The notes: generated by a model from the sequence alone, not told the origin. Positions 26,362-37,832 are shown, counted from the stretch's first letter. The stretch is DNA of 64,000 bases from Fragum whitleyi (GCA_948146395.1 OX411543.1:22794026-22858025), one strand, 5' to 3'. Program-made: numbers and translations.

Positions 26362-26490
26362 CTGCGTTCAGGATGTCAAAATAGTACAAACAGTTAGCCA
26401 ATTATTCCCGGCTTTGCTCGCAAGTGCAAAGCGGGGAATAATAATTTTATTGGAAAACTGTTTGCACCGCTTTTTTCATCCCAAACGCAG
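26362..26490. mobile_element. 129-bp hairpin MITE (family E)
   Basis: CTGCGTTCAGGATGTCAAAA at the left mirrors CATCCCAAACGCAG at the right, and the interior (AACAGTT/AACTGTTT, CCCGGCTTTG/CAAAGCGGGG) also pairs, giving a near-complete foldback. A second copy is at 28587-28682, and half copies are near 44358-44400 and 49392-49446. Confidence 0.65.
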
Positions 26491-26528
26491 GGCTGGTAAT
26501 TGTCAAGTTTGGTCTAGATAAAGCATAT

Positions 26529-26765
26529 GAGCCTGTGCGTGACATTTCCAACAACTTAAAATGTTCATGAGGTGCAAATGTTGACAAGACTAGACATCCA
26601 CATACTCTAAATATAAAGTAACCTAATGATCTACAGATACTTTGAGACGTTATCTATCTACTAGGCGCATAGTGAAGACGCTGGCCAGACTGTGCAGATG
26701 CACAGGCTGGTCAGGGTCTTTGCTTTGTGCATATTTTAAATTGTTGGAAATTCACATACAGGCTC
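26529..26765. mobile_element. MITE-C copy 1 with ATAT target duplication
   Basis: Terminal inverted repeats beginning GAGCCTGTGCGTGACATTTC, flanked on both sides by ATAT. The interior contains a hairpin around GACTGTGCAGATGCACAGGC. The second copy at 33321-33565 has the same ends with a different 4-bp flank. The 237-bp size and absence of coding capacity fit a non-autonomous element of a superfamily with 4-bp target duplications. Confidence 0.75.
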
Positions 26766-27083
26766 ATATAGTAAATGTTGGCACATTTTGACCGTCCGTA
26801 GCTCCTTAAAAAGTCATTGGCTATATCATATAGCACGTTTTAAAAAACATTCTTTATTCTTGAAATCAACTTCCAGAAGATGCTTTCATGAGCGCTTCAC
26901 TTTCTCACAATTTTTCATGGCGCATAACGACCCTCGAAGGGAGGAATGGTTGATGTAACCATGTTGCAGGTCCTTCAGGCCTGTAGTTAATGGCAGTACG
27001 TAGTATTTCAAATATGTCGTGTTTTGAAAAATGATTACCTTTCCGATACTAAAACTTGCATTACGAAAAGGAAAACATTTTAG

Positions 27084-27310
27084 AAAAAGAAGAAATTGCT
27101 TGTCATAAGCAATTTCTTCTTTTCCAACAATTTTTCACGTGCAGTTTATCCCTTAAATTGCTAAAACATCAAACATGGTTTTCATCATGATGCAGGACCT
27201 GTTGTTTTCAGGGAGGACCTGTATTAATTTTGGCTTACAGGTCTTTCAGGCTGGTAGCAAAAAAGTTGTTAGTATCAAAGCCTACTAGCCTGGCTGCCAG
27301 GCTGTCAGTT
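27084..27310 (-). mobile_element. Hairpin repeat F copy (AAGAAGAAATTGCTT palindrome)
   Basis: A near-perfect palindrome GAAGAAATTGCTT/AAGCAATTTCTTC around 27089-27119 is followed by sequence whose reverse complement matches 48690-48800 (CAGGTCCTCCCTGA, CAACAGGTCCTGCAT, CATGTTTGAT). A third, diverged palindrome is at 44502-44536. Confidence 0.65.
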
Positions 27311-27640
27311 AGTTTTAAAGTCAATAAGGTAGACCACTCATGTTTAACTATTTTATTTCAAATTACCTCCCATATTCTCAAAAACTGACCCACTGATCGG
27401 CCAGTCAAAGAATATAAGCTGATGAGAAAATTAACCATCTTTCTCTAGTTGAATTTTGCTTATTTTTTCACAATAAGTGGGACGGGAGCCAGTCTACAAA
27501 GCATGCTAGTGCTGAGCAATTCTAGCTCTTTTCAGAGATAATGGACTGAATAGATTTTTTTGTAAAGACTTTGTCGCTCTTAATTCCCTTTGAAAATAAA
27601 TATAGTTAAGAGGAGTCTGGCAGTCAAACTAGAAGCTTTG
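27300..27640 (-). repeat. Dispersed repeat G (inverted relative to 34966-35170)
   Basis: The reverse complement of 34966-35170 aligns here: CATGTTTAACTA, TCAAAAACTGACC, GGCCAGTCAAAGAATATAAG, AGTTGAATTTTGC, GTGGGACGGGAGCCAGTCTA. The right part (GTGCTGAGCAATTCTAGCTC to about 27635) also matches 43553-43670. No coding capacity. Confidence 0.6.
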
Positions 27641-28120
27641 ATGAAATAATGGAAGTTCAAGCAAACTTTTCTTTTGCTCCTACAATATTTTCCCAAGAAG
27701 ACTATGAAATCACTGCCCAGAAGGTTTTTCACGGGGGGGGGAAGGAACCTGTCTCCCCTTGTAGCCTATTCATGTATCGATATTTTTCCCACAGGCAATT
27801 GTTTCATAAACACTAGTTTGCCAAATATGCTTTTAAATACGTAAATGCTTCATGAAATTAGCTATAACGAGGGTAGAGCCAAAGCACTACATGAGTCTAT
27901 ACATAGTAAAGACATTTACTTTGTTTTTACAAATAGCCCTCGACATGACAAAGATCAGTTTATGAAACAATTGCCTATGGGTTTCTTCCTATAAAATTGA
28001 AGCCAATGGACCGTGAGTGGCGGAAACGGAGTGGGCTTTACTAGTTCAAACTTCAACCTCCATTTCCTGTTGCCTCTACGTAACATTGATTAAAAAAAAC
28101 CAAACCAAAATATGAAAATA
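27640..28120. other. Non-coding stretch, nothing assigned
   Basis: AT-rich, with an eight-G run near 27735. GGCAATTGTTTCATAAAC near 27795 recurs inverted as GTTTATGAAACAATTGCC near 27958, bounding a possible ~180-bp foldback. No gene signal seen. Confidence 0.5.
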
Positions 28121-28122
28121 AA

Positions 28123-28570
28123 TTTTCATTTCATTTCATTTATTGGCATATCGACATCATAACATGTCTTTGGTCATTTACAAATATTACAAAGAAAATA
28201 TGGCAAAGACAAACAAAGATACAAATATGAAAAATACAAAATGCATGAATAACAGATCATTTTCGGGAGCGTTTAAGTTTATGAACATTGACAAAAGAAG
28301 AAAAAATAAATAACTACATGTTAAAAATTATCAGTAATAGATTTTTCACGTATTTCAAAACTACTATTAAGATATTTGCAGATATTAAGAATTGATTTTT
28401 TGTTAGTAGGCCTGTTTGACATTAAAGTAGCAAATTTATCAATCGTCGGAAAGGATATATTACATAAATAAATTTTCCTTTGATGTGAATATTTTTGACA
28501 AACCATCAAAAAATAACTGATGATATTGGGACACCCCAACCCCGCAATCAGAAAGTTTGATCACACCGTA
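28123..28570 (-). pseudogene. 5'-truncated, frameshifted LINE (non-LTR reverse transcriptase) 3' end
   Basis: Read on the minus strand, about 28321-28539 encodes the sort of C-terminal tail typical of non-LTR reverse transcriptase ORF2: a Cys-containing YFLMVCQKYSHQRKIYLCNI motif, then a region ending NICKYLNSSFEIRE. A CG-rich Cys motif (SDCGVGV) lies in a different frame just upstream, so at least one frameshift separates them. The 3' UTR follows and ends in an (ATGAA)n-type tail at 28123-28142. The element is truncated at about 28570, where hairpin MITE E begins. It is dead: no RT catalytic core is present. The family is not assigned beyond non-LTR. Confidence 0.65.
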
Positions 28571-28586
28571 CAGAAATTCAGCTATG

Positions 28587-28682
28587 CGTCCAGGCCCGAT
28601 CACGAAACGGTGCAAACTAAGAGCGAAGCAGGGAATAATTTGCAAACAGTTAGCACCGTTTTGTCATCATGAACGCGGGCTG
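28587..28682. mobile_element. Hairpin MITE family E, second copy
   Basis: CCAGGCCCGATCACGAAACG at the left pairs with CATCATGAACGCGGGCTGG at the right. The centre is GCGAAGCAGGGAATAATTTG, as in the copy at 26362-26490. It abuts the truncated LINE. Confidence 0.6.
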
Positions 28683-28723
28683 GATACGCCATTCATAGCT
28701 CATCAAACGTTGTCTGAAACAAT

Positions 28724-28994
28724 GGCGTAACGACCATTACGCACATTACGCAAATGCGTAAAAGAAATAAATCCTCTTTTGAAAAACATCGTTGAGGAAT
28801 AATCGTAACATCGAAACTACAGCTTAACCAAGCTGTAGTTACGATGTTTTGATTACCAATGGTCAAATCATAAAAAAGGGAGCGAGTTTGAGGGAATTCG
28901 TCTTTTCGTGATTGTCTATACATCACCTTTATCCTACATATATTCTTTAGTGGTCGCCTTCTGAGTGCGTATTTATTCAAATCCTACTTACGCC
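28724..28994 (+). mobile_element. MITE-B copy 1
   Basis: Ends GGCGTAA and TTACGCC. It shares with the copies at 30493 and 31518 the sequence TACGCAAATGCGTAAAAGAA, the central palindrome CTACAGCTTAACCAAGCTGTAG, and the right part GTCGCCTTCTGAGTGCGTAT. About 271 bp, non-coding; open frames in it are incidental. Confidence 0.75.
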
Positions 28995-30490
28995 TATGTA
29001 AAAACGTAATGTGTCTATCTTATTTTTTTCTCAGATGGGGCAAACTTGATAAATTTAATAACACGGCAAGAATAAAATACTCATTTCCATTATTCTATTC
29101 TTTTAGTGCAACGAATTTTCCGTTTAACATAATCATTCTTAAACGTGTCTGGTATGCATGTATATATATATATGTATATAATATGACTCATTTATGAAAA
29201 ACATGTTATACTAATTATTCAATACATTTAGAACTAAAAATATTTTCGCCGATTTGCCAATCAAAGTCCGATAAAAATCAACCCCACGCAGCGTAAAAAT
29301 TTCCCCGTCGCCAATGTTATCGATTTACCCCCAAGGAACCCCGGAAGTTAAGAGCGTAATCGAGAATACATCTATAAATAGAACGCCGGTATTTGAAGAG
29401 AAATTTTAAAATTTTGACAAAAGTACGCAACAGAATTGACCAAACTAAATTTATTTGGGTACTAGATGTCATTAGCAACAAATGTAGACCAATTTTAGAT
29501 CGATCGGACGAAGAAAAGTGGCTTAATTTAGCGACCACACCCACGTACGCCTATTCGTGAAAAGCATACACAGGAGGTTCGTCTCGTTTACCATCGTTTG
29601 TTGTTGTCTGTAATACACATTACAAAGTAGTGCATATCGAAGCGTGTTTGTGGTTGCTTGCTGACGGTAAATTTAGTAATAAGCCATGTTATAATCGCAA
29701 TTTTTATCGGATGCATATATTTTAATATTATATAAATAGACACCTCTTTTGATTACCCTATATCATTTAATGACATTTGTATATTGTATTAAAATTTTTA
29801 TGAAGTATTTTCAAACCATATTCAATTTTGTTTGCTATCTTAAGATTAAAACGCGTTGAATCTGTTTTTGCAACTTTGCAGACCATGTGTAAATATATTT
29901 TAACCGAACAAGCCCGGTTTAGTTTCACCCATGGCGTTGTGAGTATACATTGATACACCACACACGAAAAGGAGACTAACTTTTTAAAAAAAAACCCACC
30001 ATTTTCCAACTGTATTCAGGTCTATTTTCTTCTTGTACATAAAAAACAAAGTTAGATCTAATTTACTTCCAGCTTTTTCGCAATTTGTTTAAACTATTTT
30101 TTTGTTTACATCTACCCTTGGTACTAATGGTAGAATGGTTTAAAGATTAGCTAAGATCGTACAAATCACTCAGTGAAATTTAAAACCTCTGCCAATCGAT
30201 TGGGTTGCATGTGTGGACTTCTTTTAGTGGGAGAACTTTTTTTAAAACAATTGTTGTTTTTTTTAACCTGTTTTATAATGGTAATCCAATAAAAGTGGTT
30301 GCAAAATTGCGGTGGTTGCTCAAGCAACATCATCTGTTTGTGGCTTTCCGAGAATAACTCGAAAAATCAACGCTTAAATATATTGAGCCGAGATATTACA
30401 TAACGTTACTTTAACTCGAAAATTTCGAGAACATTCTAAGAGAAAGGACATGGTCAGGGGCGTATGTCTGTGTAATGAAATGGATGGTGC
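28995..30490. other. AT-rich non-coding region, nothing assigned
   Basis: Contains a short (TA)n run at 29160-29175 and scattered open frames under 81 codons that resemble no family I recognise. No inverted-repeat element was identified. Confidence 0.5.
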
Positions 30491-30492
30491 AA

Positions 30493-30767
30493 GGGCGTAG
30501 CGCCAATTACGCAATTTACGCAAGTGCGTAAAAGAAATAATCCCTTGTTGTTTAATGTAGTTACGATGAATGATCATAGCATCGAAACTACAGCTTATTC
30601 AAGCTGTAGTTACGATGTTTTGATTATTCACAAACGCTCAAACCATACAAAGAGTGTTGACGGAGGGCATTCATCTTTTGTCACAGTTCTCATTTCGCCT
30701 TTATCCTATATATTCTTAAGTTGTCGCCTTCTGAGTGTGTATAAATTTCGAAGTCCTAGATATGCCC
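30493..30767 (+). mobile_element. MITE-B copy 2
   Basis: About 275 bp, aligned throughout with copies 1 and 3. Central palindrome CTACAGCTTATTCAAGCTGTAG. Ends GGGCGTA and TATGCCC. The flanks do not show a clear target duplication. Confidence 0.75.
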
Positions 30768-31517
30768 ATGTGGTGTAACACTGTTATTTTCATAAAGAGG
30801 CGCTAACGAAAAATCTACTTTGTACAACTAAGTATCGGGAAACGCGCAAACGATTGCAAACGAGGCGAACCTGCTGTAGTAACATTTTTGACAGATGACC
30901 TACTTTCAACATGATGTTGGACGGTTTACATTCGTCTACATAGTAAAGCTTAGGTGGGGAGCGTTTTTCGCGGCTCGCGTGTTTATTTGTGTTTAACCGA
31001 AAAGTAAGGATTTTATGTGAAAAGGAATCAGATGGATTTTTATCAAATGTCGGTTGGATTTTAAATCGTGAGTCCAGAAAATCCTAAAATATCGTCTGCT
31101 CAACTTCAGATAACAAAGAGACTTGAAAAAGGTTGGTACAATAAAAGGATGGAGGGTGTCGTTACGTTACAGATTCATTTAACTTTTCTGAACTTGGAAA
31201 GAGGGTTATTGTTTTGGTTTAATTCGTCAGTAATTTCTATCGGCCTACAGAGACGCCGAATTTGACGCCCCTGTAACAAAACTTGCTAATTAGTCATTAG
31301 ATAGATTTTCTACTCTTTACATAACTTTCGATTACAAATTAGCACACCACGCCTTCTCGATTATGTCATATGCATACTGTAGGTATAATTTTGGGGGGCG
31401 AGAGAAATATGTATTCGGCGGCACAGGCTTTTGAGTTATTTGAGACAGGCTTCGGTTTCATACGCGGATCGGGAGATTTCTCAAAAAGTTTGGATGGGGT
31501 TGGATAGGGGTTTCAAT
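30768..31517. other. Non-coding stretch, nothing assigned
   Basis: No repeat or gene signal recognised. Open frames such as 31068-31265 lack ATG starts or family resemblance. Confidence 0.5.
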
Positions 31518-31793
31518 GGCGTAACTCCCGTTACGCAATTTACGCAAGTACGTAAAAGAAATAATCTTCTGTTGAAAGATATCGTTGATGAATGATCAAA
31601 TTATCGAAACTACAGCTTGTTCAAGCTGTAGTTACGATGATTTGATTATTCACCAAAGCTCAAATCATTCTAAAGGGAGCGCCGCAGACAGAGGACATGC
31701 ATCTTTTGTCAGTCCTAGTATCACATCTATCCTATATATTCATTGGTTGTCGCCTTCTGAGTGCGTATAAATTTCAAAGCCCTAGATACGCCC
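31518..31793 (+). mobile_element. MITE-B copy 3
   Basis: About 276 bp. GGCGTAACTCCCGTTACGC at the left, palindrome CTACAGCTTGTTCAAGCTGTAG at the centre, TACGCCC at the right. It lies only 25 bp from the start of a MITE-A copy. Confidence 0.75.
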
Positions 31794-31817
31794 ATGGGTT
31801 TAGATAGCCATTTAGTA

Positions 31818-32245
31818 CAGTTAAGGACATCGTGAAATTGACTCTCATTCAATACCATTCTAAATCACTCATCCAGAGCTTGATTCATTCATTCCAAACA
31901 CTCACTCAAACCATTCAAAAACACTCCAAAATCACTTAGAAAGATAAGATCAACAACTACATATAAAATAAAAATGGCCAGAAAAATCCAAGATTTCCAA
32001 GACTTAATTGAAGTAAGCATCGGATTGGTTCACAAAGACATAAGAGCTATTTATTGAAAATTGTATGCATTTTTAATCAAAGGGAGGCAATAGGTATCGC
32101 TAATTTTCTCTATCCTGAACAAAATGTGCGATATCTATTGCCCCCCTTTCATTCCACTCAAAACCCACTCTTCGCACTCATTAAATTTCATTCCAAAATC
32201 ATTTCATAAAAATTCACCTTGTCAATTTCACGCTGTTATTAATTG
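31818..32245 (-). mobile_element. MITE-A copy 1 (inverted)
   Basis: MITE-A is a ~435-bp element with terminal inverted repeats CAGTTAACAACATCGTGAAA, usually flanked by TA, and a GGGAGGTAAT...ATTACCTCCC palindrome. Here CAGTTAAGGACATCGTGAAA follows TA at 816-817 and the right end is TTTCACGCTGTTATTAATTG. I call minus those copies whose long AATGATTTTGG arm is on the right. Confidence 0.85.
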
Positions 32246-33207
32246 AAGCTTTAAGTTGGAATGCAAGATGTCTTACCTACAGTTTGGACAAAACTTTAGT
32301 TACGATATTTGAAGCACCATTTCCAGATTCTTCAAATGATACCGAATTTCAAGGTGCCCTTGGTCTAGAGGTAGAACGAAGTTCGATACCCGTGAGCCGC
32401 TATCGATCTTGGTTCTATCATTGGTACACGTAATCGGTGCGAATACTGGTAAATTTCCTTAGAAGCATAATCGAGAGGGATTAATCGAAGTTTTCAGAAC
32501 TTGTTTTCCAATCTATGATAAATAAATAGGTTTAAACTAAGAATTACTACCAGGGGTTGAGGTCCGTATCCTGGGTCCGGCACTTATAGTCTCAAGTTTG
32601 GACATTACCGATTTCTTTATATATCAGATGCGACCAGTCTAAAAATAGCATTGCATTCTGAGGACAGAAATCTGTACTAGGTGCCCCTGGATATGGGTAT
32701 CTGGTTGAGCCCATAAAAACAAGCCGGAGTATGATTCAGATATTCATATGTTATTTCTATGCACAAAAAATGCAAAACCAGTTCACCAGGATACATAAAA
32801 TGAAAAAAAAAAAAAAAAAAACCCACACCTAAATTCAAAATACCGATAGTCTGATTTCAATTTGTAAATGAGCGAAAGTCATAGGTAGGCGCAGCAGCAA
32901 TCGTTACTTATAAACTACATACTTATTCGAAATGAAGCGGTATTGCATATTAAGTACACGTTTAAAATTAAGAGCAATGCGATGCTCGTAAAATTTTGAA
33001 AATTGGCAAGGCGCTTGGGACTATAAAGCTATTGAAAAATTTCATTCATAAACTTGAAATTAAGTAATATGTTTTTGTGGGTTATGCATTTTGAAGCGTG
33101 CATGCATTCGCATTGCAAATTCTTTTGTAACTAAACGCATGACTCACACTCACGTATAGAGGTACAGATAAGAGGGGATAAAACCGGTCTAAAACCATGG
33201 TTTCTCA
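32246..33207. other. Non-coding stretch with weak tRNA-like sequence and poly-A
   Basis: GGTGCCCTTGGTCTAGAGGT with TTCGATACCCG at about 32355-32390 could be a decayed tRNA-derived SINE head; too weak to assign. An 18-A run lies at 32802-32820. Nothing else recognised. Confidence 0.35.
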
Positions 33208-33217
33208 GTGAAACTCC

Positions 33218-33301
33218 ATGTTGTTGGTACTCATTTGAATCGTACCGTCCCTACGATTCCAATGATATGTCGGGACGATTCCAATGAGTACCCGAAACAT
33301 A
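33218..33301. mobile_element. Hairpin repeat H copy 1
   Basis: ATGTTGTTGGTACTCATTTG at the left mirrors AATGAGTACCCGAAACAT at the right, with a short pairing centre (CCGTCCCTACGATT/GTCGGGACGATT). Related foldbacks are at 43678-43750, 45718-45791 and 46323-46392. Confidence 0.65.
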
Positions 33302-33320
33302 GAGCTTGTGATATAATTAT

Positions 33321-33565
33321 GAGCCTGTGCGTGAGATTTACAGCAATTCCACATATACGCAAAGCAAAGACTTCGATCAGCCTGTGCAGCCGCACAGTCT
33401 GACCAGAGTCCTTACTATGCATTTAGTAGCTAGATATGGTCTTAAAGCATATCATCACGGTAGACCGTCAGGTTACTTTGTATTTACATTATGTGGCTGT
33501 CTATGCTACTCAATGTTTGCACCTTACGCACATTTCAAATTGTTGGAAATGTCACGCACAGGCTC
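33321..33565. mobile_element. MITE-C copy 2 with TTAT target duplication
   Basis: GAGCCTGTGCGTGAGATTT at the left and AAATGTCACGCACAGGCTC at the right, flanked by TTAT on both sides. The 245-bp copy matches the first at 26529-26765. Overlapping frames of 60-86 codons here are artefacts of the palindrome. Confidence 0.78.
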
Positions 33566-34965
33566 TTATAGAAATACTTGTGTCTAAGATCCAAAATATC
33601 CCCTCTCGCTGGCGAACCACAAAAACTTAAAATCAGGGGCCAAAAATGGATTTACGTTGCAGACAATGATTCTTTAGTTAGTAATGGTACAAAACTTTAA
33701 TGGAGCTTATACAATCTATCTTTGGGATCATGCATTCTCGATTTCAAGAAGCAAATCATTTTACAAGAGGTGTCTCTTTTTCCTTCGGTGTTTCAATGTC
33801 TACACATAACACTTTTTTTCGTCACAATTTGAAATAAACGGTAAGTCTTTCTACGACTTCAGTTCATCTGAACCAAATTTCCCTCTTAAAACATCGAATA
33901 TCATAAAATGTTTAGGAGGGTAGGAACAAAACATCATCACTTTGAAATTGTATAAAAACTTTTATTACTATAGTTCTTAATCATTACATATAATCACACT
34001 TTCAGAGCCTATTATATTGGAATTTGTTAGAATCGTCCCACCGATGTTTAATAAAGCAGTTAAATTGACACTCACTGCGCTCAAAAACATTATAAAGCGA
34101 GCATTCTGAGCTTGAGTCACTCGCTTCAAACACTAAAACCATTAAAACCCGTTTCAAAACGCCTCAAATCCGTTTAAGAAAGCGCTCAAGCCTCCACAAA
34201 TTCTTTCAAATTCGCTTATAAATTTGGCTCTAAAGGAAAAGTCATCACATATAGTTGCTTTATAAAATTGGTCGTTTCTAAGGGAGGTTGGAAGAATTAG
34301 ATCGGCTGTATTAGGGTTGATGCACCCAGTTAAGTTGTCACAGTTAATTGTTAAAAGAAAAAAGAAGAAAAGCGGCTTCAAATGTACGTATTTTATGATG
34401 AACATTAATATTCAGTCAAACGTTCTTTCCAGATATAGCATTTCTACGAAGGGAATTATCGAAATGAATCGTTTCATGTTTCATTTATTTGCTAAGATAG
34501 AAGGAGTACCAACAACTCAGGGTTTTGGTAGGAGTCGTTGAAATATTTGAAATTTAAAAAAGTAATGAACCCTCTTAATCTGTACCAGCTGATGTACTGT
34601 GAGATAAAGGGTCGGAGAACCAATTTATTTATTGCTTATCGCAGTTGACTAATTGATAACATAACCCCACCCATGTCTAATGGTCTATGTGTTATTCTGA
34701 AACATTGGAAGGCGAGACTAACAGACAATAAACATGTTTTCTCGGATTGCAGTATTTGTCGATATGATGAAATATTTAATTAAATTAAAATATGCATTTT
34801 GAATAAATGATTTTGTTAAGTTAACCACAAGGCTTCGTGTGATCCGTGATGTGGAAACGCATAAAGTAAGATCGTAATAAACAAATATTTTAAAATATGA
34901 TTAGTTGCATCGTAGGTAAATCGGGTTTGGTTTGAAGAGACTGACTTTTTTGTTTATCAATAGGC
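33566..34965. other. Non-coding stretch with a diverged MITE-A-like fragment
   Basis: About 34052-34200 (CAGTTAAATTGACACTCACT and CTTCAAACACTAAAACCATT) resembles the MITE-A right arm but is too diverged to delimit. No gene signal was recognised in the rest. Confidence 0.35.
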
Positions 34966-35175
34966 TAGACTTAGACTGGCTCCCGTCCCACTGATCTGCA
35001 AATATTGTGAAATGGGCAAAATTCAACTAAACTGAAGGATAATGTATTGTCAGCTTATATTCCTCTGACTGGCCGAGTTTTTGAAAATATGGTAGGAAAT
35101 TGGATGTTGAAATAGTAAAACATGATCAGTGTACCTTGTTCATTTCTAATTCAACACTTACTGGGAGCCTGGGAT
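34966..35175 (+). repeat. Dispersed repeat G copy 2
   Basis: AGACTGGCTCCCGTCCCACT to CTTACTGGGAGCCTGGGATC matches the reverse complement of 27300-27505. GGCTCCCGTCCCA at one side and TGGGAGCC at the other hint at short inverted ends. Confidence 0.6.
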
Positions 35176-35681
35176 CGAAACTAGGGTAGAATGACAATTC
35201 TACTTCCTGGTATCATTTGAAAATGCCTGTGCTGTAATAAGTTACGCCTTTATCGTCTTTTGTCTACAATTTACACCCCCCCCCCCCGATACCATATGAC
35301 GTTTGACTAACTAGCCTACCTTGTAGGAGTCGTATTTGCTTGGCCTACGATTCATGATTTTTTAGACTCAAATTATACGTCAATTGACTTAGGGCAAGTT
35401 GTAACTGTCTATCTCGTAACGTTCAATATATAGGCAGTTACGAGTATTTAGCGCTGAGTCATCGATAAAATTGACATATAGTCGCAGCGTTATTTAAGCT
35501 TAAGCGAGGAGTTTTATCTGCCACTTGTTGATATATTATTTGAGCCTTGAGGGTTTACTTCTTATACAATTCAACGAAAACGACGAAGCTCGGTTTTTAA
35601 ATGCTTACCCATATATTCTGGATCCAGATTGTTCATTCTACCGTATTCATTGCTTGTTGTTGAAATAAGGTTCTTGTTTTA
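35176..35681. other. Non-coding stretch with poly-C and a short foldback
   Basis: A 13-C run at 35275-35287. GTAACTGTCTAT/ATAGGCAGTTAC at about 35401-35446 forms a hairpin. No gene signal. Confidence 0.45.
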
Positions 35682-36104
35682 CAGTGAATAACATCGTGAA
35701 ATTGACAAGGTGAATGATTTTGGAATTATTAAGGAATGAAATTGAATGAGTGAGTGGAGCGAGTTTTGTGTGAATTTAATGGGAGGTAATCCAGTATTGC
35801 AAATTTTGTTCAGGATGAACAAAATTAGCAATATTGATTACCTCCCTTTAATAAAATATGCATACACGTTCAATTGATAGCTCCCTATTCCTAAAGAATC
35901 TATCAGACGCTTACAACTTCAATTAATTAAGTGAAATCCCGATTTTTTCCCCAGCTATTTTTATTTTGAACGAATTTGTTGTTATATGTTTTCAGTGAGT
36001 TTGGAGCGTTTTTGAATGGTTTGAGTGAGTATCTGGAATGAAGAAATGGAGCGCTGAGTTAGCGATTTAGAATGGTTTTAATTGAGTTAAATGTCAATTA
36101 ACTG
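35682..36104 (+). mobile_element. MITE-A copy 2
   Basis: Starts CAGTGAATAACATCGTGAAA and ends GTCAATTAACTG, the right terminus having lost part of the repeat; TA follows at 36105. The core hairpin at 35781-35846 pairs GGGAGGTAATC with GATTACCTCCC and AATTTTGTTCA with TGAACAAAATT. Confidence 0.88.
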
Positions 36105-36925
36105 TACACACGCTTTGCCCATTCTTTTCCGTCAATATTCGTCTTACGGAATCACCAGAAATATTTTTTTTAACAATAATGGATTGTATATTCAAACAGT
36201 TTAACAAAGGGAAAGGGTGCAGGTACATTATCATCATAATAGGGGCTATATTGATAAAATAGTTATCAGTCATAACTCATTATTACGTAACTTTTGACAT
36301 TTTGTGTAGTAGAATAGCTATTTTGACAGACGACGTGTGTGTAAGTAGTAGACTATTTCAAAATACGCAGCGTAAAATGTCCATAAAAACCTCTGAAATG
36401 TAAGGCCAGTGGCCCGTCTTACTATTAATAATACATCTTACGATCATTTTTTGTGCAAGTCAAAAATTAAAGTTGCTTCTATAGAAGTAACTAAAAGACG
36501 ATTCCAATGAGATATTGCAAGGCAGAATCTAACAATGAATGAAAACACCAGGTACTATTTGTGATTTTGACTTACGAATATTTTTTCGCAAGAAGTTTAG
36601 TAAAACGGGCTCCTGGTGACCAAAAAGTCTGTTCTTGATCTTACAAGTGAAATTTGAGAGGTTGATTTGAAGGATAAGAATCACGGGCTATCGTTATAAT
36701 CCAAGTTTTGTCAAATAACAATAACCAATAAGACGCAATTTGGATTGTGAAACAATTGAATGTAATAGCTTAGAATTTTGTCATAAAGACCATCATTCGT
36801 CGGAAAATCAAGTATTTGCTCACTGCGTTAATGAGTCACACCTATACAGCACTAAGCTGAAACTCATGGCATGAGATTTAGGACCACTTTCTCACGCTTT
36901 CTGTAGACAAACAGATGTATCTAGA
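36105..36925. other. Non-coding stretch, nothing assigned
   Basis: No repeat family or gene was recognised here. Confidence 0.5.
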
Positions 36926-36927
36926 TA

Positions 36928-37358
36928 CAGTTAAGAACATCCTGAAATTAACAAGGTGAATTATTTTGAAATGATTTTGGAATGAATTTGAATGAGTGTG
37001 TGGAGCGATTTTTGAGTGAAATTAAAGGGAGGAAATCCAATATTGCTAATTTTGTTCAGGATGAACACAATTAGCAATATTAATTACCTCCCTTTAATAA
37101 AGTTTACGTTTTTTTCTGATTACACGTCATCGAGGACCAATCAGACACTTCTACACCAGCTAATAAAATCGTAGAATAGATAGATCGATTTGAATTTATT
37201 GTTGAAAGTCTTGAATGGTTTCTTAATGTTTTCTAATGACTTCTGAGCGTTTTCGATCGATTTGAGTGAGTGTTTGGAAGGAAGGAATGGAGCGCTGAGT
37301 GAATGATAAAGAATGATTTTGATCGGAATGAGTGTCAATTTCACGATGTTTTTAACTG
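36928..37358 (+). mobile_element. MITE-A copy 3 (subfamily 2)
   Basis: TA-flanked on both sides (36926-36927 and 37359-37360), 431 bp, starting CAGTTAAGAACATCCTGAAA and ending CACGATGTTTTTAACTG. Its right-of-centre spacer (ATTACACGTCATCGAGGACC) differs from copy 2 but matches the copy at 60356-60791, defining a second subfamily. Confidence 0.9.
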
Positions 37359-37611
37359 TATTATTACATAGTTAAATGATCAAAATAAGGATTCAATATT
37401 ATTGTCATATTGATTAATAACGAACTCTTTACTTTGTTACGGGTTATATTGCTTACTCATGTTCTGACAAAACCATTAAAGTTTTGCCACTACTGGGATG
37501 CGTTTTTTTAGTATGAGAAAAGATTGCTTACGATTTCTAATCGGGATGTCTCGGGCGATTTAGTTAACATTCTACGCCACGGCGCGAGATATCCCTTTGA
37601 AAAAATATATC

Positions 37612-37832
37612 TTAACCCTTGTCATGCTGAACCCGGAATACTCCTACTTTGGCAGCACATATGTGCAGTCTGATGTTAGTTTACACCTCCTGTTTCTCAC
37701 TTCAAACCAGAATTGTCAATAGATTTAGTTTTTCAAATAAAAATTGACCTACACATGGTACTTTCAGTGCTTTTTGCCCTTTGATTTTGTTGCAAATTAT
37801 TCGCCAAAATTAATCAGCATGGCAAGGTTTAA
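37612..37832. mobile_element. TTAA-flanked piggyBac-like MITE
   Basis: TTAACCCTTGTCATGCTGA at the left and TCAGCATGGCAAGGTTTAA at the right form imperfect ~19-bp inverted repeats with TTAA at both ends. TTAA targets and C-rich first bases (CCC here, CC at the other end) are typical of piggyBac. Only 221 bp, so non-autonomous. Confidence 0.7.

Noticed and set aside
33208..33630. Cluster of overlapping 60-86-codon ORFs
   Set aside because: They lie in a hairpin repeat and MITE-C, whose palindromes give mirror frames on both strands.
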